This document shows, piece by piece, positions 1-10,543 of a stretch of DNA of 64,000 nt. The translations under genes were made by a program, and so were the position numbers. The notes beneath the pieces were generated by a model. The model was not told the origin of the DNA, did no database searches, and was given only the letters and a program-made list of their open reading frames with translations. Within the stretch, counting starts at the first letter, position 1. Each line of letters starts with the position of its first letter. This DNA is from Thioalkalivibrio sp. XN8 (GTDB taxonomy: Bacteria; Pseudomonadota; Gammaproteobacteria; Steroidobacterales; XN24), in assembly GCF_011058255.1 (NCBI RefSeq), contig NZ_JAALFH010000057.1, positions 1-64,000 on the forward strand. Reading direction: 5' to 3'.

Positions 1-1190
<1,190 letters not shown>

Positions 1191-1216
1191 GCCCGAGGGC
1201 TCACTGGACACAGACC

Positions 1217-1528
1217 ATGGCTAACCAGAACATCCGCATCCGCCTCAAGTCTTTCGATCACCGGCTGATCGACACCTCCGCGAGGGAGATCGTCGAGACC
1301 GCGCGGCGCACGGGCGCCCAGGTCCGGGGTCCCATCCCCCTGCCGAGCAAGACGGAGCGGTTCACCGTCCTGGTCTCCCCGCACGTCAACAAGGACGCAC
1401 GGGACCAGTATGAGCTGATCACGCACAAGCGCTTGATGGACATTCTCGATCCCACCGACAAGACGGTGGACGCCCTGATGAAGCTGGAGCTTCCGGCCGG
1501 GGTGGACGTGCAGATCAAGCTGAACTAG
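1217..1528 (+). CDS. rpsJ: 30S ribosomal protein S10
   Basis: S10 sits in the head of the small subunit and, as NusE, also takes part in antitermination. The protein is 103 residues, the same as in E. coli, and starts [11 protein letters not shown]. The family pattern of an N-terminal strand, a central loop around G-P-I-P-L-P and a C-terminal V-D-V-Q-I-K-L is intact. It follows tuf by 26 nt and is followed by a 216-nt gap containing its own promoter and hairpin, so here it looks more like the last gene of the tuf unit than the first gene of the S10 operon. Confidence 0.97.
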   Translation: MANQNIRIRLKSFDHRLIDTSAREIVETARRTGAQVRGPIPLPSKTERFTVLVSPHVNKDARDQYELITHKRLMDILDPTDKTVDALMKLELPAGVDVQIKLN

Positions 1529-1531
1529 CAG

Positions 1532-1560
1532 TTGAACCTGCTGGGCGTCCCGCGTATAGT
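1532..1560 (+). promoter_or_regulatory. Sigma-70 promoter for rplC and the downstream ribosomal operon
   Basis: TTGAAC at 1532-1537, a 17-nt spacer and TATAGT at 1555-1560 form one of the best sigma-70-type matches in the window. Transcription would start near 1567 and give a leader of about 178 nt before rplC at 1745. Confidence 0.75.
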
Positions 1561-1572
1561 AGCGGGCTCCCT

Positions 1573-1606
1573 GCGGCCCGGTACGGAAAACCCCGTGCCG
1601 GGCCGC
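1573..1606 (+). promoter_or_regulatory. Leader hairpin upstream of rplC
   Basis: A 14-bp stem (1573-1586 with 1593-1606, one G-U pair) closed by a 6-nt A/C loop lies just after the predicted transcription start. Only a short T-rich stretch follows, so it is not a classic terminator. Its place at the head of the operon that encodes L4 suggests an autoregulatory or attenuator leader like the E. coli S10 leader, but here it is downstream of rpsJ. The structure is visible in the sequence; the function is inferred. Confidence 0.5.
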
Positions 1607-1744
1607 TGATTTCCGGGCGCTGCGGCGCCTGACTCCGCCCCCCGCGATGGGCAGCCCGGCGTTCGGGCGCATGCGGGAGGCGGCTTGGCCCAAGGTGCAG
1701 CGCCGGCCAAACGAAGTCGGCGCGGTGATAGAGGAACAGACAAG

Positions 1745-2389
1745 ATGGCAATCGGTCTCGTAGGCCGCAAGTGCGGCATGACCCGCGTGTTCACGGAAGA
1801 CGGCGCCTCGGTGCCGGTCACCGTGATCGAGGCGTTGCCCAACCGGGTCGCGCAGGTCAAGACGGAAGAGACGGACGGTTACCGGGCCGTGCAGGTGACG
1901 ATGGGCGCGCGCAAGCCGTCCCGCGTGGCCAAGGCCCAGGCCGGCCACTACGCCCGCGCCGGCATCGATGCCGGCGAGGGTCTCTGGGAATTCCGCCTCG
2001 GGACCGACGAGGGCGCCGACCTCGCGCCGGGCGCCGAGATCAAGGTGGACGCCTTCAGCGACGGCCAGGTGGTGGACGTCTCCGGCGTGACCATCGGCAA
2101 GGGCTTCGCCGGGACGGTGAAGCGCCACAACTTCCGCATGCAGGACGCCACGCACGGCAACTCGGTCTCCCACCGCGTGCCCGGCTCCATCGGCCAGAAC
2201 CAGACCCCGGGCCGCGTGTTCAAGGGCAAGCGGATGGCCGGCCACATGGGCGCCCGCAAGGCGACCGCCCAGAACCTCACCGTGGTCCGCGTCGACGCGG
2301 AGCGCAACCTTCTCCTGGTCAAGGGCGCTGTGCCCGGCGCGCGCGGCGGACGTGTGATCGTCCGGCCGGCCGTCAAGGCGCGGGGCTAA
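1745..2389 (+). CDS. rplC: 50S ribosomal protein L3
   Basis: L3 binds 23S rRNA early in assembly and reaches the peptidyl-transferase centre with its loop. The protein has 214 residues (209 in E. coli). The start [12 protein letters not shown] is typical, and an AGAGGAA-like ribosome-binding site precedes it. The conserved loop [10 protein letters not shown] carries the glutamine that PrmB methylates in E. coli. It is the first gene after the internal promoter and is followed by rplD. Confidence 0.97.
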   Translation: MAIGLVGRKCGMTRVFTEDGASVPVTVIEALPNRVAQVKTEETDGYRAVQVTMGARKPSRVAKAQAGHYARAGIDAGEGLWEFRLGTDEGADLAPGAEIKVDAFSDGQVVDVSGVTIGKGFAGTVKRHNFRMQDATHGNSVSHRVPGSIGQNQTPGRVFKGKRMAGHMGARKATAQNLTVVRVDAERNLLLVKGAVPGARGGRVIVRPAVKARG

Positions 2390-2399
2390 GGACATGGCG

Positions 2400-3008
2400 A
2401 TGAAACTGCAGTTGCATGGCGCCGACGGCAAGGACCTGCAGGTCTCCGAGCTGGCTTTCGGCAAGGAATTCAACGAGCCCCTGGTGCACCAGGTCGTGAC
2501 CGCCTACATGGCGGCCGGCCGGTCCGGCACCAAGGCGCAGAAGACCCGTGCCGACGTCTCCGGCGGCGGCATCAAGCCGTGGCGCCAGAAGGGCACCGGG
2601 CGCGCCCGGGCCGGCACCATCCGCAGCCCGCTGTGGGTCGGCGGCGGCCGCGCCTTCGCCGCCAAGCCGCGGAGCTTCGAGCAGAAGGTCAACCGCAAGA
2701 TGTATCGCGGCGCGATGCGCTCGGTGCTCTCCGAGCTGCTGCGCCAGGGCCGGCTCCACGTCGTCGAGTCGATCGAGATCGCGGAGCCGAAGACCAGGCA
2801 GTTCGTGGGCCTCATGAAGGACCTGGGCGTCGACGCCGGGTTGTTCGTGATCGAGGCTTTCGAGGAGAAGCTCTGGCTGGCCGCGCGCAACCTGCCCCGC
2901 GTGGAGCTGCTGGAAGCCGCCGCCCTCGACCCGGTCAGCCTGCTGCGTCACGAGCGCGTGGTGATGACCGTCGCCGCGCTGCGCAGCGTCGAGGAGAAGC
3001 TGGCATGA
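2400..3008 (+). CDS. rplD: 50S ribosomal protein L4
   Basis: L4 lines the nascent-peptide exit tunnel and, in E. coli, represses its own operon by binding the S10 leader. The ATG at 2400 is chosen because AAGGA at 2388-2392 is 7 nt away; the in-frame ATG at 2394 would leave only one base of spacing. This gives 202 residues (201 in E. coli). The tunnel loop [12 protein letters not shown] is intact. Its stop overlaps the rplW start (ATGA). It would be the natural candidate regulator of the hairpin at 1573-1606. Confidence 0.96.
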   Translation: MKLQLHGADGKDLQVSELAFGKEFNEPLVHQVVTAYMAAGRSGTKAQKTRADVSGGGIKPWRQKGTGRARAGTIRSPLWVGGGRAFAAKPRSFEQKVNRKMYRGAMRSVLSELLRQGRLHVVESIEIAEPKTRQFVGLMKDLGVDAGLFVIEAFEEKLWLAARNLPRVELLEAAALDPVSLLRHERVVMTVAALRSVEEKLA

Positions 3009-3301
3009 GCCGCGAAAGACTGATGACCGTGCTGCTCGAGCCGCACGTTTCGGAAAAGGCGACCCTGGCGAACGAGCAGGGCAACCAGGTGGTGTTCAAG
3101 GTGCGTCGCGACGCTACCAAGAGCGAGATCGGCAAGGCCGTCGAGCTGATGTTCGAGGTCAAGGTCGAGGGTGTGCAGGTCGCCACCTCGAAGGGCAAGG
3201 TCAAGCGCTTCGGCGCGACCCTGGGCCGCCGCTCCGACTGGAAGAAGGCCTACGTCCGGCTGGCGCCGGGCCAGACCATCGATTTCCTGGGCGGCGAGTA
3301 A
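3005..3301 (+). CDS. rplW: 50S ribosomal protein L23
   Basis: L23 lies at the tunnel exit and is the docking site for trigger factor and SRP. The protein has 98 residues. It shows the family marks P-H-V-S-E-K-A near the N terminus and [11 protein letters not shown] near the C terminus. The start ATG overlaps the rplD stop by 4 nt, which suggests translational coupling. Confidence 0.97.
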   Translation: MSRERLMTVLLEPHVSEKATLANEQGNQVVFKVRRDATKSEIGKAVELMFEVKVEGVQVATSKGKVKRFGATLGRRSDWKKAYVRLAPGQTIDFLGGE

Positions 3302-3329
3302 GCGCCGGCAGAGCACAGGACTGAGACTC

Positions 3330-4154
3330 ATGGCAGTACAAAAAGCAAAACCGACGTCGGCTGGCCGCCGCTTCGTGGTGCAGGTGAAGACCCCGGGCCT
3401 CCACAAGGGTGAGCCCTACGGTCCGCTGCTGGCGAAGAAGAACCGGAGCGGCGCCCGCAACAATGCGGGCCGGATCACCGTGCGCCACCAGGGCGGCGGC
3501 CACAAGCAGCGTTACCGCATCGTCGACTTCAAGCGCGACAAGGACGGGATCCCGGCGCGCGTCGAGCGGTTCGAGTACGACCCGAACCGGAGCGCCCACC
3601 TGGCCCTGCTGCTGTACGCCGATGGCGAACGCCGCTACGTCATCGCCCCCCGGGGCATCGACGTCGGTGACACGCTGATGTCGGGCAGCGAGGCGCCGAT
3701 CAAGCCGGGCAATGCGCTGCCGCTGCGCAGTATCCCGGTGGGCTCCACCGTGCACTGCATCGAGATGAAGCCCGGCAAGGGCGCCCAGCTCGCCCGCAGC
3801 GCCGGGGCCTCGGTGATGATCGCCGCTCGCGAGGGCATCTACGCCACGCTGCGGCTGCGCTCCGGCGAGACCCGCAAGGTCCACGTCGACTGTCGCGCCA
3901 CGGTGGGCGAGGTGGGCAACGGCGAGCATTCGCTCCGCAAGCTGGGCAAGGCCGGCGCGCAGCGCTGGCGGGGCATCCGCCCGACCGTGCGCGGGACGGT
4001 GATGAACCCGGTCGACCATCCGCATGGCGGTGGCGAGGGCCGCAACTTCGGCAAGCATCCCACCACCCCGTGGGGCGTGCCGACCAAGGGTTACAAGACC
4101 CGCAAGAACAAGCGCACCGATGCGATGATCGTTCGTCGCCGGGGCCGCAAGTAA
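3330..4154 (+). CDS. rplB: 50S ribosomal protein L2
   Basis: L2 is needed for subunit joining and peptidyl-transferase activity. The protein has 274 residues (273 in E. coli). The C-terminal [13 protein letters not shown] segment carries the conserved histidines of the functional core. An AGGA lies 9 nt before the start. It follows rplW by 28 nt in the usual S10-operon order. Confidence 0.98.
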   Translation: MAVQKAKPTSAGRRFVVQVKTPGLHKGEPYGPLLAKKNRSGARNNAGRITVRHQGGGHKQRYRIVDFKRDKDGIPARVERFEYDPNRSAHLALLLYADGERRYVIAPRGIDVGDTLMSGSEAPIKPGNALPLRSIPVGSTVHCIEMKPGKGAQLARSAGASVMIAAREGIYATLRLRSGETRKVHVDCRATVGEVGNGEHSLRKLGKAGAQRWRGIRPTVRGTVMNPVDHPHGGGEGRNFGKHPTTPWGVPTKGYKTRKNKRTDAMIVRRRGRK

Positions 4155-4175
4155 GGGAACGGAGAGGTAATAGCC

Positions 4176-4448
4176 GTGCCACGTTCGGTCAAGAAGGGAC
4201 CTTTCATAGACGCCGCGCTGCTGAAGAAGGCACGCGAGGCCCAGGACAGGAACGATCGTCGCCCGATCAGGACCTGGTCGCGTCGTTCGATGGTCGTCCC
4301 CAACATGGTGGGCCTGACGATTGCCGTGCACAACGGCCGTCAGCACGTGCCCGTGCTCATTTCGGAGAACATGGTCGGGCACAAGCTGGGCGAGTTTGCC
4401 CAGACCCGCACTTTCAAGAGCCACGCCGGCGACCGGAAGGCCAAGTAG
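4176..4448 (+). CDS. rpsS: 30S ribosomal protein S19
   Basis: S19 forms part of the small-subunit head and contacts S13. The gene starts with GTG at 4176, preceded by a GGAGAGG ribosome-binding site, and gives 90 residues (92 in E. coli). [12 protein letters not shown] at the N terminus and G-H-K-L-G-E-F near the C terminus are diagnostic. Confidence 0.96.
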   Translation: MPRSVKKGPFIDAALLKKAREAQDRNDRRPIRTWSRRSMVVPNMVGLTIAVHNGRQHVPVLISENMVGHKLGEFAQTRTFKSHAGDRKAK

Positions 4449-4459
4449 GAGTCATCGAG

Positions 4460-4792
4460 ATGCAGGTAGCAGCCAGGCTTCGCTATGCCAGGATCTCGCC
4501 GCAGAAGTGCCGGCTGGTCGCGGACATGGTCCGTGGCAAGCCCGTAGGCGCCGCGCTGCAGACCCTCGAGTACACGCCGAAGAAAGCGGCCCGGATCGTG
4601 AAGAAGGTGCTGGAGTCGGCCATCGCCAACGCCGAGCACAATCACGGCGCGGATATCGACGAGCTCAAGGTGGCCACGATCATGGTGGACGAGGCCCCGA
4701 CCTTCAAGCGGTTCCAGGCGCGCGCCAAGGGCCGCGGGAATCGCATCATCAAGCGCAACAGCCACATCACCATCCAGGTGGCGGACGAGTAA
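4460..4792 (+). CDS. rplV: 50S ribosomal protein L22
   Basis: L22 reaches from the surface into the exit tunnel next to L4; changes in its hairpin give macrolide resistance in other bacteria. The protein is 110 residues, as in E. coli. The motifs [12 protein letters not shown] and the basic tip K-G-R-G-N-R-I are intact, so no resistance-type deletion is visible. Confidence 0.97.
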   Translation: MQVAARLRYARISPQKCRLVADMVRGKPVGAALQTLEYTPKKAARIVKKVLESAIANAEHNHGADIDELKVATIMVDEAPTFKRFQARAKGRGNRIIKRNSHITIQVADE

Positions 4793-4807
4793 GACGGGAC
4801 AGTATCC

Positions 4808-5482
4808 ATGGGTCAGAAAGTAAATCCGGTTGGCATTCGGCTCGGCATTACCCGGGAGTGGGACTCCCGTTGGTTCGCCGACACGAAGCACTTCCCCGAG
4901 TACGTCCAGCGCGACCACCAGATCCGCCAGCTGCTGCGCAAGCGACTGGCGCAGGCTTCGGTGAGCCGGATCCAGATCGAGCGCCCGGCCCGCAAGGCCC
5001 ACATCACGATCCACACGGCGCGGCCGGGGATCGTGATCGGCAAGAAGGGCGAGGATATCGAGAAGCTGCGCAACGAGGTGGCGGAGATGCTGGGCCTGCC
5101 GATCGGCGACGTGCGCATCAACATCGCCGAGATCCGCAAGCCGGAGCTCGACGCCCAGCTGGTGGCCGAGGGCATCGCCCAGCAGCTGGAGCGCCGCGTG
5201 ATGTTCCGCCGCGCCATGAAGCGGGCGGTGACCAACACCATGCGCCTGGGCGCCCAGGGCGTGAAGATCAAGGTCGGCGGCCGCCTGAACGGCGCCGAGA
5301 TCGCGCGCTCGGAGTGGTACCGCGAGGGCCGCGTGCCCCTGCATACCTTCCGCGCGGATATCGACTACGGCTTTGCCGAGGCCCGGACCACCTACGGCGT
5401 CATCGGCGTCAAGGTCTGGATCTTCAAGGGCGAGGTGATCGAGAAGCATGCGGCTGCCCCCGCTGAAGCGGCGGCCAGCTAG
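4808..5482 (+). CDS. rpsC: 30S ribosomal protein S3
   Basis: S3 is at the mRNA entry site and contributes to helicase activity. The protein has 224 residues (233 in E. coli). A KH domain with [11 protein letters not shown] lies near residues 77-87, and the C-terminal domain [12 protein letters not shown] is present. The short alanine-rich tail differs from the E. coli tail. Confidence 0.97.
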   Translation: MGQKVNPVGIRLGITREWDSRWFADTKHFPEYVQRDHQIRQLLRKRLAQASVSRIQIERPARKAHITIHTARPGIVIGKKGEDIEKLRNEVAEMLGLPIGDVRINIAEIRKPELDAQLVAEGIAQQLERRVMFRRAMKRAVTNTMRLGAQGVKIKVGGRLNGAEIARSEWYREGRVPLHTFRADIDYGFAEARTTYGVIGVKVWIFKGEVIEKHAAAPAEAAAS

Positions 5483-5493
5483 GAGTTACGAGG

Positions 5494-5907
5494 ATGCTGC
5501 AGCCAAAGCGCACCAAGTACCGGAAACAGTTCAAGGGCAAGAACCGCGGCCTGGCCCAGCGCGGCGCGGACGTGTCTTTCGGCGAGTTCGGCCTGAAGGC
5601 CACCACCCGTGGCCGGCTGACCGCGCGCCAGATCGAGGCGGCCCGTCGCGCCATGACCCGCCACGTCAAGCGCGGCGGCAAGATCTGGATCCGGGTGTTC
5701 CCGGACAAGCCGATCACCGCCAAGCCCATCGAGGTTCGCATGGGCAAGGGCAAGGGCAACGTCGAGTACTGGGTGGCCGAGATCAAGCCCGGCAAGGTGC
5801 TGTACGAGATGGAGGGCGTGTCGGAAGACGTGGCCCGTGAGGCGTTCCGCCTGGCGGCCTCGAAGCTGCCCTTCGGCACCACGTTCGTGTCCAGGCAGGT
5901 GATGTGA
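5494..5907 (+). CDS. rplP: 50S ribosomal protein L16
   Basis: L16 helps shape the A site of the large subunit. The protein has 137 residues (136 in E. coli) and begins [11 protein letters not shown]. The arginine hydroxylated by RoxA in E. coli lies in the R-V-F-P-D-K-P region and is kept. Its stop overlaps the rpmC start. Confidence 0.97.
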   Translation: MLQPKRTKYRKQFKGKNRGLAQRGADVSFGEFGLKATTRGRLTARQIEAARRAMTRHVKRGGKIWIRVFPDKPITAKPIEVRMGKGKGNVEYWVAEIKPGKVLYEMEGVSEDVAREAFRLAASKLPFGTTFVSRQVM

Positions 5908-6116
5908 TGGAAGCGAAGGATCTGCGTGGCAAGTCCACGACCGAGCTCAACGAGGAGCTGCTCAAGCTCCGTCGCGAGCAGTTCAACCTGCGCATGCAGC
6001 GGGCGACCGGCCAGATGGCCCGGCCGGACCAGTTCGGCAAGGTGCGCAAGGACATCGCGCGGGTGAAGACGGTGCTCGGCGAGAAGGCCCTGGCGGAAGC
6101 GAAGGATAAGGCGTGA
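5907..6116 (+). CDS. rpmC: 50S ribosomal protein L29
   Basis: L29 is a small coiled protein near the exit tunnel. ATG at 5907 is chosen because it overlaps the rplP TGA in the ATGA style used throughout this operon; a GTG one codon upstream is less likely. The protein has 69 residues (63 in E. coli), two helices and the mark [11 protein letters not shown]. Confidence 0.95.
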   Translation: MEAKDLRGKSTTELNEELLKLRREQFNLRMQRATGQMARPDQFGKVRKDIARVKTVLGEKALAEAKDKA

Positions 6117-6397
6117 TGAGCGAAACCATCGAGAAGACGGCCCAGAGCACGGTCCGGACCCTGACCGGCCGCGTGGTCAGCGACCGCATGGACAAGACGG
6201 CCGCGGTGTCGGTGGAGCGCCGGGTGAAGCATCCGGTGTACGGCAAGTACATCCGCCGCACCACCAAGCTGCTGGCCCACGACGAGAACAACGAGTGCCG
6301 CATCGGCGACACGGTGAGCATCGCCGAGACCCGGCCCCAGTCCAAGCGTAAGGCCTGGCGGGTGGTCGAGATCATCGAGCGGGCGCCCGAGCGCTGA
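6116..6397 (+). CDS. rpsQ: 30S ribosomal protein S17
   Basis: S17 is a primary 16S rRNA binder with an OB fold. ATG at 6116 overlaps the rpmC stop. The protein has 93 residues, about 9 more than E. coli because of a Ser/Thr-rich N-terminal extension. The core [11 protein letters not shown] and V-K-H-P-V-Y-G-K-Y are clear. Confidence 0.96.
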   Translation: MSETIEKTAQSTVRTLTGRVVSDRMDKTAAVSVERRVKHPVYGKYIRRTTKLLAHDENNECRIGDTVSIAETRPQSKRKAWRVVEIIERAPER

Positions 6398-6430
6398 GCG
6401 ACGGCGGGACGACTTTAAGAGAGTGCAGTC

Positions 6431-6799
6431 ATGATCCAGATGCAGACCGTACTGACGGTGGCGGACAACAGCGGGGCGCGGCGCGTCCAGTGCATCAAGG
6501 TGCTTGGCGGGTCCAAGCGCCGCTACGCGGGGGTCGGTGACGTCATCAAGGTGAGCGTCAAGGACGCCATCCCGCGGGGCAAGGTCAAGAAGGGCGAGGT
6601 CTACAACGCCGTCGTCGTGCGCACCCGCAAGGGCGTGCGCCGTCCCGACGGCTCGCTGATCCGCTTCGACGGCAACGCCGCGGTGCTCCTGAACAACAAG
6701 CTGGAGCCCATCGGCACGCGTATTTTCGGGCCCGTGACGCGCGAGCTGCGCACGGGGAATTTCATGAAGATCATCTCGCTCGCGCCCGAAGTTATCTAG
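6431..6799 (+). CDS. rplN: 50S ribosomal protein L14
   Basis: L14 forms an intersubunit bridge and is the target of the silencing factor RsfS, whose gene is at 44334 in this window. The protein has 122 residues and starts M-I-Q-M-Q-T-V-L. It is the first gene of the classic spc order (rplN-rplX-rplE). No clear promoter was found in the 33-nt gap before it. Confidence 0.97.
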   Translation: MIQMQTVLTVADNSGARRVQCIKVLGGSKRRYAGVGDVIKVSVKDAIPRGKVKKGEVYNAVVVRTRKGVRRPDGSLIRFDGNAAVLLNNKLEPIGTRIFGPVTRELRTGNFMKIISLAPEVI

Positions 6800-6817
6800 G
6801 GCGCCGGGGAGCCAGGC

Positions 6818-7135
6818 ATGAACAGGATCAGGAAAGGCGACGAAGTCATCGTCATCGCGGGTCGCGACAAGGGCCGGCGCGGGACGGTGCTGCGGATATT
6901 CGACGACGAGCGCGTGCTGGTCGAGAACATCAATGTCGTCAAGAAGCACCAGCGCCCGAATCCGCAGCGCGGCGTGGCCGGCGGCATCGTCGAGAAGGAA
7001 ATGCCGCTGCACGCGTCGAACGTGATGTTGTGGAACCCCGTCGCCAAGAAGGGCGATCGGGTCGGCGTCCGCACGCTGGAAGACGGCAAGAAGGTGCGTT
7101 ACTTCAAGTCGAACAACGAGGTCGTGGACGTCTGA
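6818..7135 (+). CDS. rplX: 50S ribosomal protein L24
   Basis: L24 starts large-subunit assembly. The protein has 105 residues with a KOW motif, [15 protein letters not shown], at residues 8-22, and the usual [10 protein letters not shown] segment. The gene lies 18 nt after rplN. Confidence 0.96.
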   Translation: MNRIRKGDEVIVIAGRDKGRRGTVLRIFDDERVLVENINVVKKHQRPNPQRGVAGGIVEKEMPLHASNVMLWNPVAKKGDRVGVRTLEDGKKVRYFKSNNEVVDV

Positions 7136-7152
7136 CGGCGTCCGGGTGAAAC

Positions 7153-7692
7153 ATGGCCAGGCTGAAAGAACACTACGAGCAGAAACTTACCCCCGCGCTG
7201 ATGCAGCGTCTCGGGCTGAAGAACCCCATGGAAGTGCCGCGGATCAGCAAGATCACGATCAACATGGGCGTGGGCGAGGCGGTTGCCGACAAGAAGATCG
7301 TGGATAACGCGGTCAAGGACATGGAGGCCATCACCGGCCAGAAGGCGGTGATCACCAAGGCCCGCAAGTCCGTGGCGGCCTTCAAGCTGCGCGACGGCAT
7401 GCCGGTTGGCTGCAAGGTCACGCTGCGCCGGGAGCGCATGTACGAGTTCCTGGACCGCCTGATCAATGTCGCCATCCCGCGCGTGCGCGACTTCCGCGGG
7501 CTCTCGGTGAAGTCCTTCGATGGCCAGGGCAACTACAGCCTGGGCGTGAAGGAGCAGATTATTTTCCCGGAGATCGACTACGACCAGATCGACGCGATCC
7601 GGGGCATGGACATCACGATTACGACGACGGCGAAGGACGACGAGGCGGGCAGGGCACTGCTCGAGGCGTTCGAATTCCCCTTCCGGAAGTAG
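7153..7692 (+). CDS. rplE: 50S ribosomal protein L5
   Basis: L5 binds 5S rRNA and the P-site tRNA. The protein has 179 residues, the same as E. coli. The motifs [11 protein letters not shown] and I-F-P-E-I-D-Y-D are intact. It lies 17 nt after rplX. Confidence 0.97.
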   Translation: MARLKEHYEQKLTPALMQRLGLKNPMEVPRISKITINMGVGEAVADKKIVDNAVKDMEAITGQKAVITKARKSVAAFKLRDGMPVGCKVTLRRERMYEFLDRLINVAIPRVRDFRGLSVKSFDGQGNYSLGVKEQIIFPEIDYDQIDAIRGMDITITTTAKDDEAGRALLEAFEFPFRK

Positions 7693-7706
7693 AGGACCGC
7701 AACGGT

Positions 7707-8012
7707 ATGGCCAAGAAATCCATGATCATGCGCGAAGAGAAGCGCGCGAAGCTGGTGGCGAAGTACGCCGCCAGGCGCGCCAAGCTCAAGGCGATCATCG
7801 TCGACGAGAATTCGAGCGACGAGGAGCGGCTGGCGGCGGTCGCCAAGCTGGCGGGGTTGCCACGCGACTCGAGCCCGTCGCGCCTGCGGAACCGCTGCGC
7901 GATCACGGGGCGGCCGCGGGGTTACTACCGGAAGTTCGGCCTCGGCCGCAACAAGCTGCGCGAGAGCACCATGAGCGGCGAGATCCCGGGCCTGCGCAAG
8001 GCCAGCTGGTAA
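7707..8012 (+). CDS. rpsN: 30S ribosomal protein S14 (zinc-free form)
   Basis: S14 is a head protein of the small subunit. The protein has 101 residues and only one cysteine (in N-R-C-A-I-T-G-R), so it is the long C-minus form that does not bind zinc, as in E. coli. The C terminus [11 protein letters not shown] is typical. It lies between rplE and rpsH, as expected. Confidence 0.97.
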   Translation: MAKKSMIMREEKRAKLVAKYAARRAKLKAIIVDENSSDEERLAAVAKLAGLPRDSSPSRLRNRCAITGRPRGYYRKFGLGRNKLRESTMSGEIPGLRKASW

Positions 8013-8040
8013 GCGCGAGAGACAGGGCAAGGATTCAGAC

Positions 8041-8439
8041 ATGAGCATGACCGATCCCATCGCGGACCTGCTGACGCGGATTCGCAACGGCCAGAAAGCC
8101 GGCAAGGCGCAGGTGCGCATGCCGTCCTCGAGCATCAAGCAGGCCATCCTGAAGGTGCTCCAGGACGAGGGCTACATCGACGGCTTCAGCGTCGAGGACC
8201 TGGCGCCCGGCAAGCAGGAGCTGGTGGTGGTGCTGCGCTACCACGACGGCAGGCCGGTGATCGACGACCTGAAGCGGGTCAGCCGGCCGGGCCGCCGCGT
8301 TTACCGCGGCAAGGACGACCTGCCGACGGTGTTCGGCGGGCTGGGGGTCGCGATCGTCTCGACCTCCGACGGTTTGATGAGCGACCGCCAGGCGCGGGCC
8401 CAGGGTCGCGGCGGTGAAATTATCTGCGTCGTGTCCTGA
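8041..8439 (+). CDS. rpsH: 30S ribosomal protein S8
   Basis: S8 binds the central domain of 16S rRNA and represses the spc operon in E. coli. The protein has 132 residues (130 in E. coli). [17 protein letters not shown] at the start and S-T-S-D-G-L-M-S-D near the end are diagnostic. No S8-binding hairpin was identified near rplE by eye. Confidence 0.96.
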   Translation: MSMTDPIADLLTRIRNGQKAGKAQVRMPSSSIKQAILKVLQDEGYIDGFSVEDLAPGKQELVVVLRYHDGRPVIDDLKRVSRPGRRVYRGKDDLPTVFGGLGVAIVSTSDGLMSDRQARAQGRGGEIICVVS

Positions 8440-8471
8440 GCGGACACGGCCAAGCATAGCGAGATAGAACG

Positions 8472-9005
8472 ATGTCCAGAGTCGCCAAGGTGCCGGTGCA
8501 GCTGCCCAAGGGCGTCGAGTTCAAGCTCGACGGCCGGCTGGCCGTGCTCAAGGGGCCGAAGGGAGAGCTCTCCCTCGAGGTGGATCCCGGGGTCGAGTTG
8601 GTGCAGGAAGGCACCGAGGTGCACGTGCGCACGCCGGGCAGCGAGAAGCCGAAAGGCGCCATGGCCGGCACCGTCCGCGCGCTGCTCGCCAACATGGCGA
8701 AGGGCGTGTCGGAAGGCTTCCAGAAGAAGCTCGAGCTGGTCGGCGTGGGCTACCGCGCCCAGGCCCAGGGCAAGGTGCTGAACCTGACCCTCGGCTTTTC
8801 CCACCCGGTCGCCTACGAGGTGCCGGAAGGGATCACCATCGAGACGCCGAGCCAGACCGAGGTCCTGGTCACGGGCATCGATCGGCAGAAAGTCGGCCAG
8901 GTGGCGGCGGATATCCGTCGCTATCGCCCGCCCGAGCCCTACAAGGGCAAGGGCGTGCGGTACTCGGACGAGCGCGTGGTCCTGAAGGAAGCGAAGAAGA
9001 AGTAA
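8472..9005 (+). CDS. rplF: 50S ribosomal protein L6
   Basis: L6 lies near the factor-binding site of the large subunit. The protein has 177 residues, as in E. coli, with two similar alpha/beta halves. The C-terminal motif [11 protein letters not shown] is intact. It follows rpsH by 32 nt. Confidence 0.97.
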   Translation: MSRVAKVPVQLPKGVEFKLDGRLAVLKGPKGELSLEVDPGVELVQEGTEVHVRTPGSEKPKGAMAGTVRALLANMAKGVSEGFQKKLELVGVGYRAQAQGKVLNLTLGFSHPVAYEVPEGITIETPSQTEVLVTGIDRQKVGQVAADIRRYRPPEPYKGKGVRYSDERVVLKEAKKK

Positions 9006-9018
9006 GGCAGGGCGAGGC

Positions 9019-9372
9019 ATGGAAAAGAAAGTTGCACGCATCCGGCGCGCGCGCCGCGCCCGGTCCAAGATCCGGGAGCTGGGATACAACCGTCTCAGCA
9101 TCCATCGCACGCCGCGCCACATCTACGCGCAGGTCCTGACGCCCGACGGCGGCAAGGTCCTCGCGACGGCGTCGACGTTGCAGCCGGCGGTGCGCGAAGG
9201 CATCGAGAAGACCGGCAATATCGCAGCCGCCCAGGCCGTGGGCCGTGCGATCGCCGAGGCCGCCAAGGCGGCCGGCGTGAGCAAGGTGGCATTCGACCGC
9301 TCCGGGTTTCGCTATCACGGCCGGGTCAAGGCCCTGGCCGACGCGGCCCGCGAAAACGGTCTCGAGTTCTAG
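9019..9372 (+). CDS. rplR: 50S ribosomal protein L18
   Basis: L18 binds 5S rRNA with L5. The protein has 117 residues, the same as E. coli. The basic N terminus and the C-terminal [12 protein letters not shown] are typical. It lies 13 nt after rplF. Confidence 0.97.
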   Translation: MEKKVARIRRARRARSKIRELGYNRLSIHRTPRHIYAQVLTPDGGKVLATASTLQPAVREGIEKTGNIAAAQAVGRAIAEAAKAAGVSKVAFDRSGFRYHGRVKALADAARENGLEF

Positions 9373-9397
9373 GCATACGCCCGGGGACGATTGAACA

Positions 9398-9904
9398 ATG
9401 GCAGCACCAGACAGAAACTCCGCCGGCGACGACCTGATCGAGAAGCTCGTCACCGTCAACCGCGTCGCCAAGGTCGTGAAGGGCGGCCGGCAGTTCGGCT
9501 TCACCGCCCTGACGGTGGTCGGCGACGGCTCCGGCCGCGTCGGCTACGGCTACGGCAAGGCCCGCGAGGTCCCGGTGGCGATCCAGAAGGCGATGCAGGC
9601 AGCGCGCAAGAACATGCGCCGCGTGCAGCTGAGGGACGACACCCTGCAGTACGCGACCGAGGGGCGCCACGGCGCCACCAAGGTATACATGCAGCCGGCC
9701 TCGGACGGTACCGGCGTCATCGCCGGCGGCGCCATGCGCGCCGTATTCGAATGCGCCGGCGTGCGCAACGTGCTGGCCAAGAGTTATGGCTCGCGCAATC
9801 CCATCAACGTCGTGCAGGCCACCATCAAGGGCCTGTCGGGCATCCGCTCGCCGGAGCAGATCGCGGCCAAGCGCGGCAAGACCGTCGAAGAGATCCTGGG
9901 TTAG
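9398..9904 (+). CDS. rpsE: 30S ribosomal protein S5
   Basis: S5 is at the decoding site and mRNA entry channel and affects accuracy. The protein has 168 residues. The double-stranded RNA-binding half contains [12 protein letters not shown], and the second half contains [10 protein letters not shown]. It lies between rplR and rpmD as usual. Confidence 0.97.
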   Translation: MAAPDRNSAGDDLIEKLVTVNRVAKVVKGGRQFGFTALTVVGDGSGRVGYGYGKAREVPVAIQKAMQAARKNMRRVQLRDDTLQYATEGRHGATKVYMQPASDGTGVIAGGAMRAVFECAGVRNVLAKSYGSRNPINVVQATIKGLSGIRSPEQIAAKRGKTVEEILG

Positions 9905-9908
9905 TAGC

Positions 9909-10109
9909 ATGGCCGACAACACCGCAACCACCCGCCAGGTCCGCGTCAAGCTGGTGAAAAGCATCAACGGCCGCAGCGCCAGGCACAAGGCCTGCGTGAC
10001 GGGCCTCGGCCTGCGCCGGATGCATCACAGCGTGGTCGTGGCGGACACCCCCGAGAACCGGGGCATGATCAACAAGGTCTCGTACCTGTTGCAGGTAGAG
10101 GAAGTCTGA
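9909..10109 (+). CDS. rpmD: 50S ribosomal protein L30
   Basis: L30 is a small large-subunit protein found in only some bacteria. The protein has 66 residues (59 in E. coli) with the core [10 protein letters not shown]. It lies 4 nt after rpsE and 1 nt before rplO, so the three are probably translated in a coupled way. Confidence 0.95.
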   Translation: MADNTATTRQVRVKLVKSINGRSARHKACVTGLGLRRMHHSVVVADTPENRGMINKVSYLLQVEEV

Positions 10110-10110
10110 G

Positions 10111-10542
10111 ATGCGCCTCAACGACATCAAGCCCGCGGCCGGCAGCCGCAAGACCGGCAAGCGCCTGGGCCGCGGCCACGCCGCCGGCCAGGGCAAGACC
10201 AGCGGCCGCGGCGTCAAGGGCCAGCATGCCCGTTCCGGCGGCTACCACAAGGTCGGCTTCGAAGGCGGCCAGATGCCGCTGCAGCGCCGGCTGCCGAAGG
10301 TCGGCTTCAACTCGCGCCAGGCCCGCTTCAGCGGCGAGGTCCGGCTGAACGAGCTGGCGAAGCTCGAGGGTGATATCGACCTGCTGGCGCTGAAGGCGGC
10401 CGGGGTGGTCGCGCAGCAGGTCCAGCGCGTGAAGATCATTGCCTCCGGCAAGCTCGAGAAGCCGGTGACCGTGAAGGGCCTGGCCGTGACGGCCGGCGCG
10501 CGCGCAGCCATCGAGGCGGCGGGCGGCAAGATCGAGGAATAG
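10111..10542 (+). CDS. rplO: 50S ribosomal protein L15
   Basis: L15 is a late-assembly protein with a long glycine- and arginine-rich tail into the RNA core. The protein has 143 residues (144 in E. coli). The glycine-rich stretch [12 protein letters not shown] and F-E-G-G-Q-M-P-L are diagnostic. Confidence 0.97.
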   Translation: MRLNDIKPAAGSRKTGKRLGRGHAAGQGKTSGRGVKGQHARSGGYHKVGFEGGQMPLQRRLPKVGFNSRQARFSGEVRLNELAKLEGDIDLLALKAAGVVAQQVQRVKIIASGKLEKPVTVKGLAVTAGARAAIEAAGGKIEE

Positions 10543-10543
10543 C

